DNA from: Pseudorasbora parva
Taxonomy: Eukaryota; Chordata; Actinopteri; Cypriniformes; Gobionidae
Assembly: GCF_024679245.1 (NCBI RefSeq)
Contig: NC_090184.1
Span: 17,634,644 to 17,698,643, forward strand
Direction: 5' to 3'
Length of the DNA: 64,000 nucleotides
Positions 1 to 11,885 of the stretch are shown here, in pieces (within the stretch, counting starts at the first letter, position 1; every line of letters starts with the position of its first letter). Below the pieces are notes generated by a model. That model had not been told where the DNA came from. It saw only the letters and a list, made by a program, of their open reading frames with translations, and made no database searches. The position numbers and the translations under genes are program-made.

Positions 1-588
1 CACAATATATTCAAAAAATAACCAATGCTCCAAGCGTTCCAAGGCCAAACATTGATTTGTGTGAAGGAAATCCCCAAAAGCGATCAACGTCTCCATTCAC
101 CGAAGATCATGCACACTTTCAATTTCAAAAATTGCCGCCCATTACCTCAGATTTCATAGTGAAATTGCATTGGCTCTTGTGTGTCTTGTGACTGATCACG
201 TCATGCTCAAGAGTCGTGTGTATCATTTGAATGAGATATGAATGAGTACGTTCACGGAGCGGCAGGATCATCATTTTAGCGATTAAACATTAAGATCAAC
301 TCTGTTCTTTACTTGAAGATATCGTATGACTTAAGAAGACTTGGAATACGTAACATGAGTTAATACTTTTATACTGTTTTTGGTCAGTTTTTGCAATAAA
401 TACCTGTGACTGTACTTTTATTTGCCTGTTATGCGTTTTTTTATATTGTTTAGAAGTGGGTAGGTGTAGAGGGTAGGAGAGGAGTTAGTTGCTTCAAAAT
501 ATTCATTTGAATATTCATTCAAAATCCTTTCTGCTTTACAAATGCAAGTGATTAAATGTATCTTAATCTGATGCATTGGGCAAACAAC
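1..588. other. Unique sequence, nothing recognised
   Basis: I see no gene, RNA gene or repeat with definable ends here. The short reading frames lack codon structure or motifs I can recognise. Confidence 0.5.
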
Positions 589-719
589 TGAAATGAATGG
601 AGTACCTGGCCAGCACGTCAATATACGAAGCGTAGGGGTACCTTTAGCATCTTTATCGTGACGCGGAAGGCACTTGACCATGCTTCGGATTTTGACACCT
701 TGGGAGTGAGAATGGGTTG
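589..719 (-). repeat. Solo terminal arm of the 34.5-36.3 kb foldback family
   Basis: This stretch reads colinearly with the right arm of the inverted-repeat element at 34468-36276. The shared words are GCACTTGACCATGCTTC, GATTTTGAC and GAGAATGGGTTG, and ACCTTTAGCATCTT lies upstream in both. Only one arm is present and no inverted partner is found nearby, so it is a fragment or a solo end. It contains no coding sequence. Confidence 0.6.
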
Positions 720-1005
720 AGATATACAATACAGTTATTGCACGGTTCAATACATACCTCGGTATTTTACTACGTTGTTCGGTTCGGTTTTTTGCTATTC
801 TATTCTTAGGCGACAGGAACAGAAAGAGGTTAAGGAGAACATGTTTTTATTGTAAAACTCTTTTCTATATTTTCCTTCCTAGTGTATTGTATTATATATA
901 TTATATATTATATATATTTACAGTGGCAGCTCAGATGTTCAGCATTTAAGTATGAAATTGAATGAATAAATGTAGGCTAAAATTAAAACTACATAGTCTT
1001 CAATA
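720..1005. other. AT-rich spacer with short (TA)-rich tract
   Basis: This is unassigned sequence with an imperfect TATATATTA tract at about 888-920. Its last 8 bases (998-1005, CTTCAATA) form the left target duplication of the adjacent hAT element. Confidence 0.4.
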
Positions 1006-1709
1006 CAGGGGCGTAGCCAACGGACGGGCCTGACGGGCACAGGCCTGCCCACTATGATGACTAGGCCCTCTTAGTTTATTATACAAATATAATAATATTT
1101 GTAAAATAACAGTTGTTTAAATTATTTTAACATAATTACAAAATTATTACAACACCTAAAATACTGGAATAAATCAAATTCGTTTTTTACAGTCTTTTTT
1201 TTTTTTTGCATTATTTTTGATTGACAGCTGTGTTAGGCAGTAGTCTCATGTATGTGACGCGGCACGCGCCTGTGATTTCATGAAGTGTGTTTACATATTC
1301 ACTTAGCCTGTAATTTGCAGTTGTGTGATAGACAAACAGCAGCGATGCAAAATTCTATAAAAAGGACTTATCCATCAGGCCGCATGTAACGTTAAGACTT
1401 TTCAATCGCAAATGTGGATTTAATCTGTAACACCGGGAACACACAATTTGATTCTGTCCATCGTGATAGTGTAGGGGTAAGGTGCGTTGTACAAAGTTTT
1501 GATGCAATTCGAGCTGCGGTTCGAATCCGGCTTTTGCAGAACTCGATGTATTTCCTTTTCTCATCACATATCCAATCGGAAAGGTGTTTATTGTCAGTAA
1601 AGACGATGAAAATATTTGAAAAGTGGAAATAAAGTGTTTCCCCCCACCACCACCCCCCGCTCAATTTTGCCCAGGCCCGACCAGAATTAAAATTCTGCCT
1701 ACGCCACTG
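1006..1709. mobile_element. Non-autonomous hAT element with near-perfect 8-bp TSD
   Basis: The ends are CAGGGGCGTAG on the left and, on the opposite strand of the right end, CAGTGGCGTAG, which is a typical hAT terminal inverted repeat. The flanking 8-mers are CTTCAATA (998-1005) and CTTTAATA (1710-1717), matching at 7 of 8 positions, as expected for the 8-bp duplication of hAT transposition. At 704 bp with no transposase motif it would have moved in trans. A tRNA-like block at about 1440-1540 lies inside it, and a C-rich tract (about 1640-1658) is near the right end. Confidence 0.8.
1440..1545 (+). repeat. tRNA-derived SINE head or tRNA-like insertion
   Basis: Two RNA polymerase III internal promoter boxes are present: an A box TAGTGTAGGGG at 1467-1477 and a B box GGTTCGAATCC at 1518-1528, both perfect matches to consensus. 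The D-arm part resembles the tRNA-Asp/Glu class. I could not fold a convincing acceptor stem, so I read it as a SINE head or tRNA pseudogene captured within the hAT element, not a working tRNA gene. Confidence 0.55.
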
Positions 1710-1717
1710 CTTTAATA

Positions 1718-2235
1718 TACAATATACATTGATTGAAAGCTACTATATTATTACTTTATTCAAGAGCTGTGAGTGATTTTTTCTTTTCTTTATCTATTTT
1801 AATACATCTATACCTCTATACTTTTAGAGGTGAACTGTCCCTTTAAGGACAAGAGTTCACAATCACTAGTCTGCGCAGCTAAGACCTGCTCGCATCTCAT
1901 ACAGACACGCAATTTTACTTTTACTTAAGACATATCCGAATGTTTTTATATATGTTGTGTTTGACAGTAGTCTATTAGCGCAGTAAGACTACTTAGTCCA
2001 GTACTCACGTGTGTCTGTACAGCCGCGCGTGCTCAGCGCATGGAAAATGCGAATGAACTGTTTAACCGGCAAGGCTTTAAAACGCGGCTAAACACCCACT
2101 AAGTTTAGTGCATATGATTGGGTATTTGTTCATATCAGCGCGTAGACTTACAGGCACACTCAAACAGAGCCAAAATAAACTGAGAGAAATATTTCAAACG
2201 AAGAGAAATATAATTAATTAATTAAATGCAAAACC
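1718..2235. other. Unique sequence, nothing recognised
   Basis: No motif, repeat end or coding signal was seen between the hAT element and the GATA array. Confidence 0.4.
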
Positions 2236-2374
<139 letters not shown>

Positions 2375-4923
2375 TACTTATTCCACCACAGATTTAAATC
2401 TCAAATTGACAGTTTAACAGTTGTGACCAAGCCTCCATTACTAATTCTAAAACATCACTTTGGAACTAGCAACGATTTACCCTTGAGTCGCTTCTTTGAA
2501 GCGTATTGTATTGTGTACATAAAAGAATCTTAAATTCAAAATAAGAAATCTTACTGTAGTACTTCTGCAGTTGAATCCCGTTTCAAAATGCCATCTTACA
2601 TTTTGTTTTTATCCACATAGTGCTTTAACATCACATCTTAATCATTGTTAAGTCTTTGACCTTTAAACTGAAGAGCGTTCTGTGCTCTGATTAGGCTATT
2701 TTCCTCTCTTTCTGCGCTCTGTTTTGACCAAGGATGCGGCAATGAATGTCCTGCCTGTGAATCAGAATAAATTACTCATTTAGAAGGATTGGCTATGCAC
2801 ACACATACATGGTTGTACACTAGCACGGCAGAAAAAAAGGGCTTTGAAGGGGACATCTTGTCACTGCAAAACAATCTAAGTGATTCGTCGATGCGATTGA
2901 GAGGAAATGCAGAGAAAAACAGTATTTCAGGCTTCATTTTCAATGTTTACAAGATTTATTGGCCTTCCTTGGCAAAATAAATAGAATTTTCATTGAAAAT
3001 GTGAGATGTATTCCCATACACATGCTTTAGATGCAGTAACTTACAGTTCAAAATGCATGCTTGGTCAGTAATCAACAGCCAATGACAGATGTTCCCATGC
3101 AAGCCCAGATGTTACCGGCTGTTATTTTAGTGCTAATAGCTAGTTTACATACAGCACACAACATGTAAACACCACAGGGTAAATTTACATCACGGTTACT
3201 TGTTGAAGTAGAAAACCCCAGGCAGCCTGCAGTATGAAATACTTCACAATGTCTTCTTTGGCAAAAAACCATTACGAATTTTAATTTATGACTTACAAGC
3301 TTGGTTGACTTTGTTTAATTTCTAGAGTGGCCCATTCAAAGAAGTTGTGAATGTTTGCTACAAAAAAAAGAGAGAAATTGTTAGCGAAAGTAATGAATGA
3401 GCCAAGGCTTAAATGAAATTACGAACATGACCAGCAACCCGGAAAAGGGAAGCCATTAATCAGAAACTCTTTAATGTGCTGTGTGGCAGTAATTTCAGTC
3501 CGTGCGTAATACGAAGTGATACACTTATTTGAAAAAGTAAATGAAATATGGGAGTTGAATGCCACTAACCGTCCGCAAATTCTTGCCACTTATTTAATTT
3601 AAGTCAATTTCATTCCATTCACTTCGGCAATAATGCAATGTACAATTTCTGGGTGTACTTTTTATGATAGCACACATTTGAACAAGGCACAAAGGAATGG
3701 GGTTGGTAGTTTAGCAGCTCTATTATGAGGCATAACAATCACAACAAACCATTAATAAATTCCCAGTTTCTCACTGAACAAAAATTTAAGCTGAAATTAA
3801 TGACTTCAGTGTCTTATTTTTTAAAGCGCGCAGCAAGAAAAAGCCTCCACCTGTCAATCACCATCTCTGCCTTCTTTTCTGTTCCTTTTGCCTTCTTTCT
3901 CTTCGACCAAACTGCTGTCACGCTGATGGATCAACACGAGCAGCTGGTCGGCCCTTGTAGAGAGGCACCAGACAAGGGGAAGGTCTTCCTCTGACTGCCC
4001 AAGCAGGACAGGGTATTAGGGAGGCCTGACAGGAGGGCTGCCCAGAGGTAAGCAGCCCGGGCCAGAGAGGGCTTTCAGAGTCACTGCCCTCTAGCCTGGC
4101 TGTGGACGAGAGCGGCCCCTAATGATATGTAAGGCTACAGGAGGCAGTGTCAACCTGTCCGTGGCCTGTCAAAGAGTGTGGTGAGCGGGTGAGATCGGAG
4201 AGCGAGTCACGGAGGAGTGAGGATGAGAAGGAAAGGGCAAGGTGGGGAGAGAGACTCAAGGCCGGTAAACAGATAAAAGGAGGATGGAGGGAAGATAAAG
4301 CATGGCGAGAGAGAGAAATCGGTGTGGTTGTCAGATGTTTATTGAAGTGGAGCTGGCCTGTCTCCATGAGGGGTTCTTCTGTTGAATCGGCTGCTTAGTT
4401 CTGGAGGACTATCTAATCCCACGATGCCTTGCTCTCACTCCAGACTTATGCCTATAGTGCTAGGAACTGACAAGAATAATTAAGAATCAGTTACATTTAT
4501 AAAAGCGATATGGTTATGAGCTTCTAAGGTACGTTTTGGTGTATCAAAATCATACAATGCAACTAAAGTATCCCGATGAACGACATTCCCTAAGCACGAA
4601 TGACCATTATGATTCTGTTTTGTTAATCAAAAACATACAGCATGACCAGTGACTGATTTTCCTGATTCCGGAACAAATGATTTATGAGTTATGAGCTGGT
4701 TCCTTTTACGCCAGGAACAGACTTCAGGAGATTTTAAATCCTTACCGATTATGAAATCTGGTCGCATCAAGCACATAAGGAGATTCTTCAGAATAGATCC
4801 GCGAGCAGACCGGGAGGTTAAAGATTTGACCTGTAAATGATGCACATTACTAGATAATCTACTCCCAATATCTAAACCCACCAATTGTCATGGACAAGGT
4901 TTTTTCTTTGAATGTTGGGAGGG
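2375..4923. other. Unique sequence, no gene recognised
   Basis: About 2.5 kb without definable repeats. A purine-rich stretch at 4150-4330 yields overlapping open frames on both strands of about 80 codons; their Arg/Glu-rich or Ser/Leu-rich compositions simply mirror the base bias. If a conserved regulatory element or exon exists in the first half of the window, this is a likely place, but I cannot demonstrate one. Confidence 0.4.
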
Positions 4924-5817
4924 GAAAATAGCAGTGATTTGTACTCGAGACTCGGACTCGGAATGTAACCAAATCCCATTCAAATCCCTCTTTTTCCAAA
5001 TCCCGCAATTACATGCTCCTAATATTTCAACATGAAAATCACAGTAGATCAAAAGAAAACTATGTAGAATTCATTTGTTTTAAAACAATAATTTTGTTCC
5101 TGATCAAATATGAGTTTGTCATAATAAATAGGACAAAAAAATACTCCCCCTTCATTGAACCGATTGGTAACGCCCAACCAATGAGTCGCACTTTCACCAA
5201 AACAACGAGTGGTGTTTGAATGGGAGCAAACGTTAGCACCAAAAATGAAGAGAAGTGCTACACAGCGGACTATATTTAACTGCTGGTCAGAGAGGGATGC
5301 AAAAAAATAAAGCATGTACTGAGAATGAGGTATGAGAATATTGTGTAATAGTTAAGTACACACCACATATATAATCCATTGCAATGTATTTAGCTATAAC
5401 TATCAGTACAACAAGTTACCAAAGCAGCCGTCTGTTTTGCTATTTCTTTTTTCAATTGTGTCTGTAATTAATGACAAAAGTATTCACATAGGTTTTTGTT
5501 TTCTTCCTAAATTAATCTGACTTTTGAACGAATTGTGTGAATGAACGATTTAAGAAGCTCACTCATTAAAACAGTGAATCGCTGCCGCCGCCTACTGGCA
5601 GTTTCAATACTTAATTTCTTTCTTTTTATCTCTACTAGTTAGAATTTTATGAATAATTATACACAAACTTCATAACGTCATGAGATGTATAATCTCTTAA
5701 CATGTTTTTATAACAGATTCGAGATTAATATACCAGCAGGGTAGAAAAGTCAGCAGAGGGAGAGGAGGAGCAGGTGATCAGGTAAAGAAAAACAGCAGCT
5801 TTGTAAAGTTAGGCTGT

Positions 5818-5998
<181 letters not shown>

Positions 5999-6005
5999 AA
6001 TCCTA

Positions 6006-6023
6006 ATATATATATATATATAT
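6006..6023. repeat. Short (TA)n run
   Basis: About nine TA repeats just after the GATA array, inside the same hAT-like element. Confidence 0.9.
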
Positions 6024-6083
6024 TCCTCATTAGTGCCTGCGCGGATCGAATGAGGAATCTATGTAAATATATCTATGATTGCA

Positions 6084-6215
6084 CCAGCTCTCTCTGGGCT
6101 CGGTCTCGACTCGGACTCGACCATCTCTGAACCTCAGACTCGACCCTCTCTGAACTCGGACTCAACTCGGACTCGACCCTCTCTGAACTCGGACTCGACT
6201 CGGACTCGAATGAGC
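6084..6215. repeat. Subterminal tandem array of hAT element
   Basis: Imperfect repeats of CTCTCTGAACTCGGACTCGA with ACTCGGACTCG sub-repeats sit 20-150 bp inside the right terminus. Clustered short motifs near the ends are characteristic of hAT transposase binding regions; that role is inferred here. Confidence 0.7.
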
Positions 6216-6243
6216 TGGTCTCGACTACAACGCTGGAAAATAG

Positions 6244-6633
6244 GGCATTAATCGTCCTGAAACTCATGTAGTCTATACAGCATGATTAGTGTAGCCTGAT
6301 TTCTGAAAGAATGATTCTTATGAGCTGGTTCCTTGCTGTAAAAAAATATCTTACTGATCTCAGAATTTTAAGTAAGGGATAATGTACACCCAGCCGGTTG
6401 TTATCGCAGAATAAACACCGACAGAGTGATCAGGACCCCGACGCGAAGCGGAGAAAACATTATCCCGCTTATTACATGGCTACTATTCTCAAATAAATAA
6501 TTATTAGACACAAACTATTGTCTCGAGATTAAATATTTTATTAGTTCTTACGCAAAGCTTCCGCGAAGAAAAACAGTTCCAACCTGCTTTAAGCCTTTAT
6601 CTATTGCTGCTAAATGTTGAAAATTAATGCTGA
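6244..6633. other. Mostly unclassified; possible TE fragment
   Basis: A short inverted pair, GGGATAATGT near 6376 and ACATTATCCC near 6457, suggests a fragment of a TIR element. I cannot define its ends or a target duplication. Confidence 0.3.
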
Positions 6634-7050
6634 AAGGGTTAGTTCACCCAAAAATGAAACCAAGCCAATGATTTACTCACCCTCAAGTCATTACAGGTGT
6701 ATATGACATTCTTCTTTCAGACAAATACAATCGGAGTTATATTTAAAAAGTCCAGGCTAACGTTAATCCAAGCAGTAGCCTAGTTGTAGTTGTGTTTGAA
6801 GTCCATAAAAATGCAGCTGTCCGTCAAATAACGTGCTCCACACGGCTCCGATGGGTTAATAGAGCCTTCTGATTCGAATCGATGCGTTTGTGTAAGAAAA
6901 ATATCTATATTAAAAACATTATAAAGGAAACCTGTCTTGAAGTCTTCCATTGTAACCCACGGCTGTTTAAGCCACAAGATGGCGCCAGCGTTAAGCATAG
7001 AAGTAGTACCGGTCAAGACTCGTAGTACCCGTATGAGCGGGTGTTATCTG
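6634..7050 (+). mobile_element. MITE fragments, AGGGTTAGTTCACCC family
   Basis: It begins with AAGGGTTAGTTCACCC followed by AAAAATGAAAC and TACTCACCCTC, the end sequence of a very abundant fish MITE family. Farther in, CACACGGCTCCGATGGGTTA and GATGCGTTTGTGTAAGA recur at 44455-44545 and, inverted, at 48240-48325. No matching right terminus is evident, so this is a truncated copy. Confidence 0.6.
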
Positions 7051-7233
7051 GAAATAACGTACCGCTGGAATGCGCGATTGACCAATCAGAATCAAGTATT
7101 TCACAGAGCCGTGTAATAAATGACAGTAAGACTAATGATTATATTGCACCCACACCACTTCTGTGTGAATTAAAAATCTTTAAATACATCTTTCGAAGGA
7201 AGTTATTTCAGATTTTTTATATGGCAGGTATGG

Positions 7234-7395
7234 GCAAATTCTGTCCCTCTCTTTCAGGTTTTATCTCCAACCTTAATCAAACACACCTGGACCAGCTAAT
7301 CAATGTATTCAGGATGACTAGAAAGCCCTGGCCAGATGAGTTTTATCAGAGTGGAGCTAAATTCTGCTGGACTGTGGCCCTCCTGGACCTGCTAT
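7234..7395. mobile_element. Degenerate hAT-type MITE
   Basis: The block contains AATCAAACACACCTGGACCAGCTAAT and ends in GTGGCCCTCCTGGACCTG, with GGAGCTAAATTCTGC preceding. I recognise this layout from an abundant fish MITE in which a TTTAGCTCCAACC arm is inverted against GGAGCTAAACTCTGC. The ends are eroded and no target duplication was found. Confidence 0.45.
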
Positions 7396-7565
7396 ATGGG
7401 TTTTGTTGAAATTTGAAATGACGCAATCAAATTGTTGAGAGCAGTTAATGCAATAAGAAATGCATTCCCCACCACCAGATATGTATTCCTCAAAAGTCCT
7501 AAAAGAACCATTAGAATAATCGTTACAGAACCAGAATCATTCAATTCCTCTGATACCATCCCTAT

Positions 7566-8598
7566 TCGGGCCTTTAGCCATGTCCACATTAATACGTTTT
7601 CGTTTGAAAGTGCTTCTTTTTCTCTCCATTTTGGCATTCTGTCCACACTGGAAAAATCATTCATTTAATATTTGGATTAATTTATCACAAAATAAAGTGC
7701 AATGAGAATGAACTCTAAGTCAATGAGTTCAGAAATGAATGAATGAGTGACAAAAATTAATAACCTTTTCACAAAAATACAATAATTATGTATGTAACGG
7801 TAATTGTGGTACTGTTAAGATAGATAGAAAATAACCATCTGCTTTTAATCAAACACATCTGAAAACACATCTGAAAGACTTGAAACAAACCAAACTGTGG
7901 GGCTGCTGGTGGCACTGACACGGTGCACGCTTTATTTAACAACTGGCGTAACATTTGGAATCCTCAGAGTCAGATACGGACATAATTATTTTTGATGTCA
8001 CTACAATGAAGGAAATAACCCGGTTTATTAATAAAGTCATGTAATTGCGGTTCACTTGCATTGTCATTTTACTGGTTTGCACGTAAACGGGGAAAACTGG
8101 TTATTTCAATAAGCTGATATTTGTGAGTTATCAGTTTACTGGTGTGCTGGTATCATATTGGCGCCCTCTGTTTCCCCCTGCTATCTCCCTTTCCCCTGTG
8201 ATTTTGTCTATATCGCGAATATAAGACGACCCCCCATTTTCAGCCTGTTTTTAGGACACAAACATCGTCTTATATTCGGGAATATACAGTACTTGCATTT
8301 GCTGTTCTTTGGCAAAACACGAGTTTGAGTTTTTGTTTAGATCCAAAATAATGGTTGACCGAGTGCGACCTGGACGCATCAGTGAATGGTGAGATATTTT
8401 GCTAAATATAATGATCCTGCCAGAAGACAGGATCGACATCTGTTTCATCTCAGTGAGCTTTCACGCATACGCAGTGGGATGAATTTGGCTTTTACTGACG
8501 TTTCAGTGAGGATGAGAAACTTTTGGAAAACGTTAGTGTGGATAGAGAACGTTTTCAAACCAGAATCTATCCGGATTTATGTAGACGTAGCCTTTATG
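7566..8598. mobile_element. Probable TIR element (GTCCACA-type ends)
   Basis: The left end reads GGCCTTTAGCCATGTCCACA followed by TTAATACGTTTTCGTTTGAAA. The right end in reverse complement reads AAAGGCTACGTCTACATAAA and continues with GGTTTGAAAACG. The two align over about 60 bp as diverged inverted repeats. The middle (about 7675-8480) is unrelated sequence and includes the short hairpin at 8211-8286. The boundaries are approximate. Confidence 0.5.
8211..8286. repeat. Hairpin fragment of the AATATAAGACGA family
   Basis: GAATATAAGACGA and its complement TCGTCTTATATTC face each other across about 35 bp that include CCCCCCATTTTCAGCCTG. The same words occur at the left end of the element at 54256-55998, so this is a terminal fragment of that family. 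Confidence 0.6.
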
Positions 8599-9921
8599 AT
8601 CCCTCTAGCCGTCCCCCTCCACACCCCTCTAGTGCACAACACAAAGCCAAACTCTACCTTAAATAAGAACAAAAGGCTTACGCTGTTTTCCCCTAAGTCC
8701 CAATGTATTATTCTTGCCATACATTACATCAATTGTAATTAATAAGGGCTATTGACTTTGTGCTGGCCTGTCAAAAATAATTCATTGAGCTTTTGCTTTC
8801 ACAAGCATCATTTAAGGAATGATATATGTGGGCTAGTCTTAAAACAGCCAGAAAGGCAGTTAAACGTATGCTAGGAGCTGTGAGGAGAATCAATATATAA
8901 TACAACATTATGCCTGTTTAGGGTTCACATAGAAATTAATGATATTGAAAAATGAGTATGTTCATCTGCAGAGACTGCACAGAACTAATGATTTACAAAG
9001 CTGGGCACTTTTAGAGGTCTATTTACAAACAACAACAACAAAAAGCCCTCAAGAATACTGCAAGGTGAAAAGCTGAGACTCCAGCCGTATTCCTAAGTCC
9101 TTTTTTTCTCCAACTCGACAGTTTTAAAGAAATCTAGTGGCACCGCTAAGCTTATTTGTGTTACCAGAGGCACCCCACGCTAGTGCTAATCATATTTCAA
9201 CCTCTCTCACAGGGCGTTTTGTTAAAAGAATCGGCGTATCGTTTTCGGAAACAGCTGCTTCGAAGTCCACATTACAGAGCTTTGTACATTAAACAGCATC
9301 TAGAGTGGCCTGTTATTTGCGTTCGAGGCACCGAGCAGCTGAAGTGCTACGCAGTGCCTTCTCGTTAGGGCTCCCTACATCACTTGCTTCCCTTTAAGAG
9401 CTCCCACCCACAGATGCCTTCGTTTTCAGCTCAGTAATGGCCTCTCATAGAGAGGACGTGCTGATAATAAGGACTAATACGGGCGCAGAGCGAATCTGTG
9501 TCATCAATGTTCATCACTTATGTCTTCACACCTTAAAGAGCCATCGACTGTGGAGTAAACACTACACCATGAGTCCTCGTCGTTTCAGCCGCTGCTACTT
9601 ACACTTCGCTCGGAATGAACGAGCTGGGATCGACTAGTCGACTTTTGTCCTGACCTTCTCTGTCCATAAAACTTTGGAACTTGACCCTGGTGTTATGACG
9701 TGCGTGTGATGCTGGAAATCATCTGGGTAATTAAACCAGGTTTTAATACCCAACCAGCAGCTTACAGATGCCTGGCTGCTTACAGAAGCCACTTAATTAC
9801 ACTAAACTCAGGCAAATTAAGAAACATGAACACACACAAAGGAAAAATAACATTCTGCAGTAGGACTGTAATTAGGGCTGTGAAAATGAGTAATGTGCTC
9901 ATTAATCTACAAAACAAGTCA
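8599..9921. other. Unique sequence, nothing recognised
   Basis: About 1.3 kb without repeat ends or coding motifs. Short open frames (for example 9156-9368 and 9437-9637) have no recognisable domain, and I do not call them genes. Confidence 0.4.
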
Positions 9922-10167
9922 TGGGGCAGTCATGGCCTAATGGATAGAGAAACAGAATGGTTGCAGGTTCGATTCTCAATACCGGCAGGAAAATGTAGGT
10001 GGCAAGAAAATCAACTGCGCTTTCTTCCACCCTCAATACCCACAACTGAGGTGCCCTTGAGAAAGGTACCTAACCCCCAATCATTCCCCAGGCGCTGGCA
10101 GCAAATGGCTGCCCACTGCTCCGGGGGAGTGCGTGTTCACTATACTAATGCGTGTGTGCTAATTCGG
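9922..10167 (+). mobile_element. tRNA-derived SINE (V-SINE-like), 5' part
   Basis: The pol III boxes are intact: A box TGGCCTAATGG at 9933-9943 and B box GGTTCGATTC at 9966-9975. Downstream are the conserved words AGGTGCCCTTGAGAAAGG and CTGCCCACTGCTCCGGG, which I know from the fish SINE group with a conserved core. The element stops at 10167, where a 9-bp-duplication element is inserted, and resumes at 11811 with GATTGAAATGCAAAAAAGAGG and CCATACTTGGC. Confidence 0.8.
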
Positions 10168-10301
10168 TAGCCTAGAAATCTAGACGCATCCTAGTGGCAG
10201 CAAATCTCATTTGCAGCGAGTGTAGTCTAGAAACTCTCAATAGACTTCGGAGCTGGAAAAACCAAACTCTGGTCAGGCCAATCACATCGTGTATAGAGCA
10301 C

Positions 10302-11466
10302 AGGTGTCATGAACTGGCCTTTTTAATTTTTTTATACTGTTGTCTGAGGTCAACTAATGGTGTTTGTGTGGTTTTTACATTCAAAAATATCATAACCAAT
10401 AAGTAATAGGCTATTTTCTACACTAGTTTTGAGGCTCTCTCCAAAACGCTGGGATTTGATGGCCGTGACACACTGGAGACTTGGAAGTAAACCCTCACGG
10501 CTAGGATTGGATAAGATTTGCATATTTAATGAGCTTAAGCTCCCCTGTCAATTCAAATGAGGGAGAGGAGAGAGTGAGGGAGAAGCGTCAACCGCAATGA
10601 TTTTCTCGATCAAAGGGCTCGTAAACGTCTTTATCAAACAAACGCAATGATTTATTTCTCATCGACCCGCGATTGATTGGACTATTATTTTAATATTACA
10701 CATAGCCCGCAAGATTGGACGATTTAAGGGTGAACCGTGTGTGTGTGTGCACGCACCGCCCTTCAAATGTCAAGTCGAGAGAGAGAGAATAGCGCAGATT
10801 AAGAACGGAATATTATAAGATTCATCGGCCTGCGGGGCTTTGCGAGCCCTGGCCCATACGTGTCTGAGTCCAGTGTGCTAAAGGTATGTTAGATACGTAC
10901 ACATAAGCAAAACAATCTATAACAATGCAATACTATCACATATAAAAACACGTTTTACTCACATAAGTGTGTTGCACCGTTCCTGTCGGATCTAAATCCA
11001 GCATCGACCGGAGAGTTTGTTTACAAACGATTCCGCATTGAACTGAAGTGAACATGTCTATCCCACGTGAGCTGGAACTTCATTAAAAATAAAGTTCAAC
11101 CACACATTCCTAACATTAGGATCCGAAGGAAGCTTATGCAGCGACTGAGTTCTTCCACAACCAGGAAATAGCGTAATCTTGCTATCTTCCTCTGCATGTT
11201 TATTGTTGTTGACCAGCTAGCACGAGCCCTCCATGAGTCGTGGGCGAGGCTACTGAATTAGACGCGATGTAAAGGCGGTGTTTTATAGTGCTATGACATA
11301 AGAATGAAGCACAGGATCGTTTTCAGGGCCTGGTGTCTATAAAAGCTTTTCTTTGACTAACAAGGAAGTTTTTTAGCTCTGAAACTTACAGGATATTCTT
11401 ATATTACCATGACCTTTTATTTATCAAAAGCTCAAGGGAAAGTTGATTTCTCAATTCATCACCCCT
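10302..11466 (-). mobile_element. Kolobok-like TTAA element with THAP relic, copy A
   Basis: It runs from AGGTGTCATGAACTGGCC to the right end TCAATTCATCACCCCT followed by TTAA (11467-11470). Related copies at 32099 (inverted) and 46514-48182 share the ends, and the latter has TTAA on both sides. The left TTAA is missing here, with a few host bases lost at the junction; the uninterrupted family member at 22015 reads GGGCTTAACGTAATG at this site. A TTAA duplication plus a THAP-type finger suggests the Kolobok superfamily, from memory of that family. piggyBac also uses TTAA but has no THAP finger. Confidence 0.75.
10963..11180 (-). pseudogene. THAP zinc-finger exon, decayed
   Basis: The minus strand reads PGCGRTQSLHKLPSDP then WLNFI, a stop, then CSLQFNAESFVN and, after a frame change, DAGF and GAT. 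The order PxC, LP.DP, W, CSxxF, F.N, DAGF and a final GA[TV] is that of the C2CH THAP DNA-binding domain (about 80-90 residues), found in P-element and Kolobok-type transposases and in host THAP proteins. The exon is followed by a consensus donor GTGAGT at 10957-10962. The first Cys of the CxxxxC pair is lost, one in-frame stop and at least one frameshift are present, so no functional protein is expected. A second, shorter relic is at 32473-32555. Confidence 0.7.
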
Positions 11467-11810
11467 TTAACATAATGACGGCAGAGTTGCGGAGGTTCCG
11501 TGTAAACAAAGAAGCTGGCGAATGGCGGTGTTTCGAATCGGCTTTGGCTGCCACTCTTGGAGACTTGGAGTTAAGCTTTTCTGTGCGAAAATAACAATAC
11601 GTTTTGTTCAGTGTTTTGCCGACCGGATACGCTGAAAGTTTAATCTATTACCTAACTCAGCTTCATGTTGCTCTGATTGGTTGTACCGCTATCCTATCGC
11701 GTGCAGAGGGAGTTTGAAAGACAACCGTTTATCCCGCCCCTAGGATTAAGCCCTGTCATTGGTGTGTTCCCAGACCCAACGTCTTGATGTGATCCTGGCT
11801 TGCCACGCTA

Positions 11811-11885
11811 CTAATTCGGATGATTGAAATGCAAAAAAGAGGACAAATTTCGAGTATGTGTTACCATACTTGGCCTTCAAATAAC
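11811..11885 (+). mobile_element. SINE, 3' part displaced by insertion
   Basis: This is the continuation of the SINE begun at 9922: after the duplicated CTAATTCGG it reads GATTGAAATGCAAAAAAGAGG, GACAAATTTCGAGTATG and CCATACTTGGCC. These words form the usual 3' part of this SINE. Confidence 0.7.

Larger units (their letters stand above)
10168..11810 (+). mobile_element. 9-bp-TSD family, copy A (host of nested TTAA element)
   Basis: It starts TAGCCTAGAAATCTAGACGC and ends CTTGCCACGCTA. The flanks are CTAATTCGG at 10159-10167 and CTAATTCGG at 11811-11819, a perfect 9-bp target duplication inside a SINE. Without the nested insert (10302-11466) the element is about 480 bp, like copies B, C and D. 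No transposase motif is visible. A 9-bp duplication fits Mutator-like elements best; Merlin-like is an alternative. The terminal inverted repeat is short (TAGCCT against AGGCTA in the best copies). Confidence 0.85.

Noticed and set aside
8386..8742. A 118-codon open frame as a gene
   Set aside because: Part of it is the inverted terminus of the element at 7566-8598, and no motif is present.
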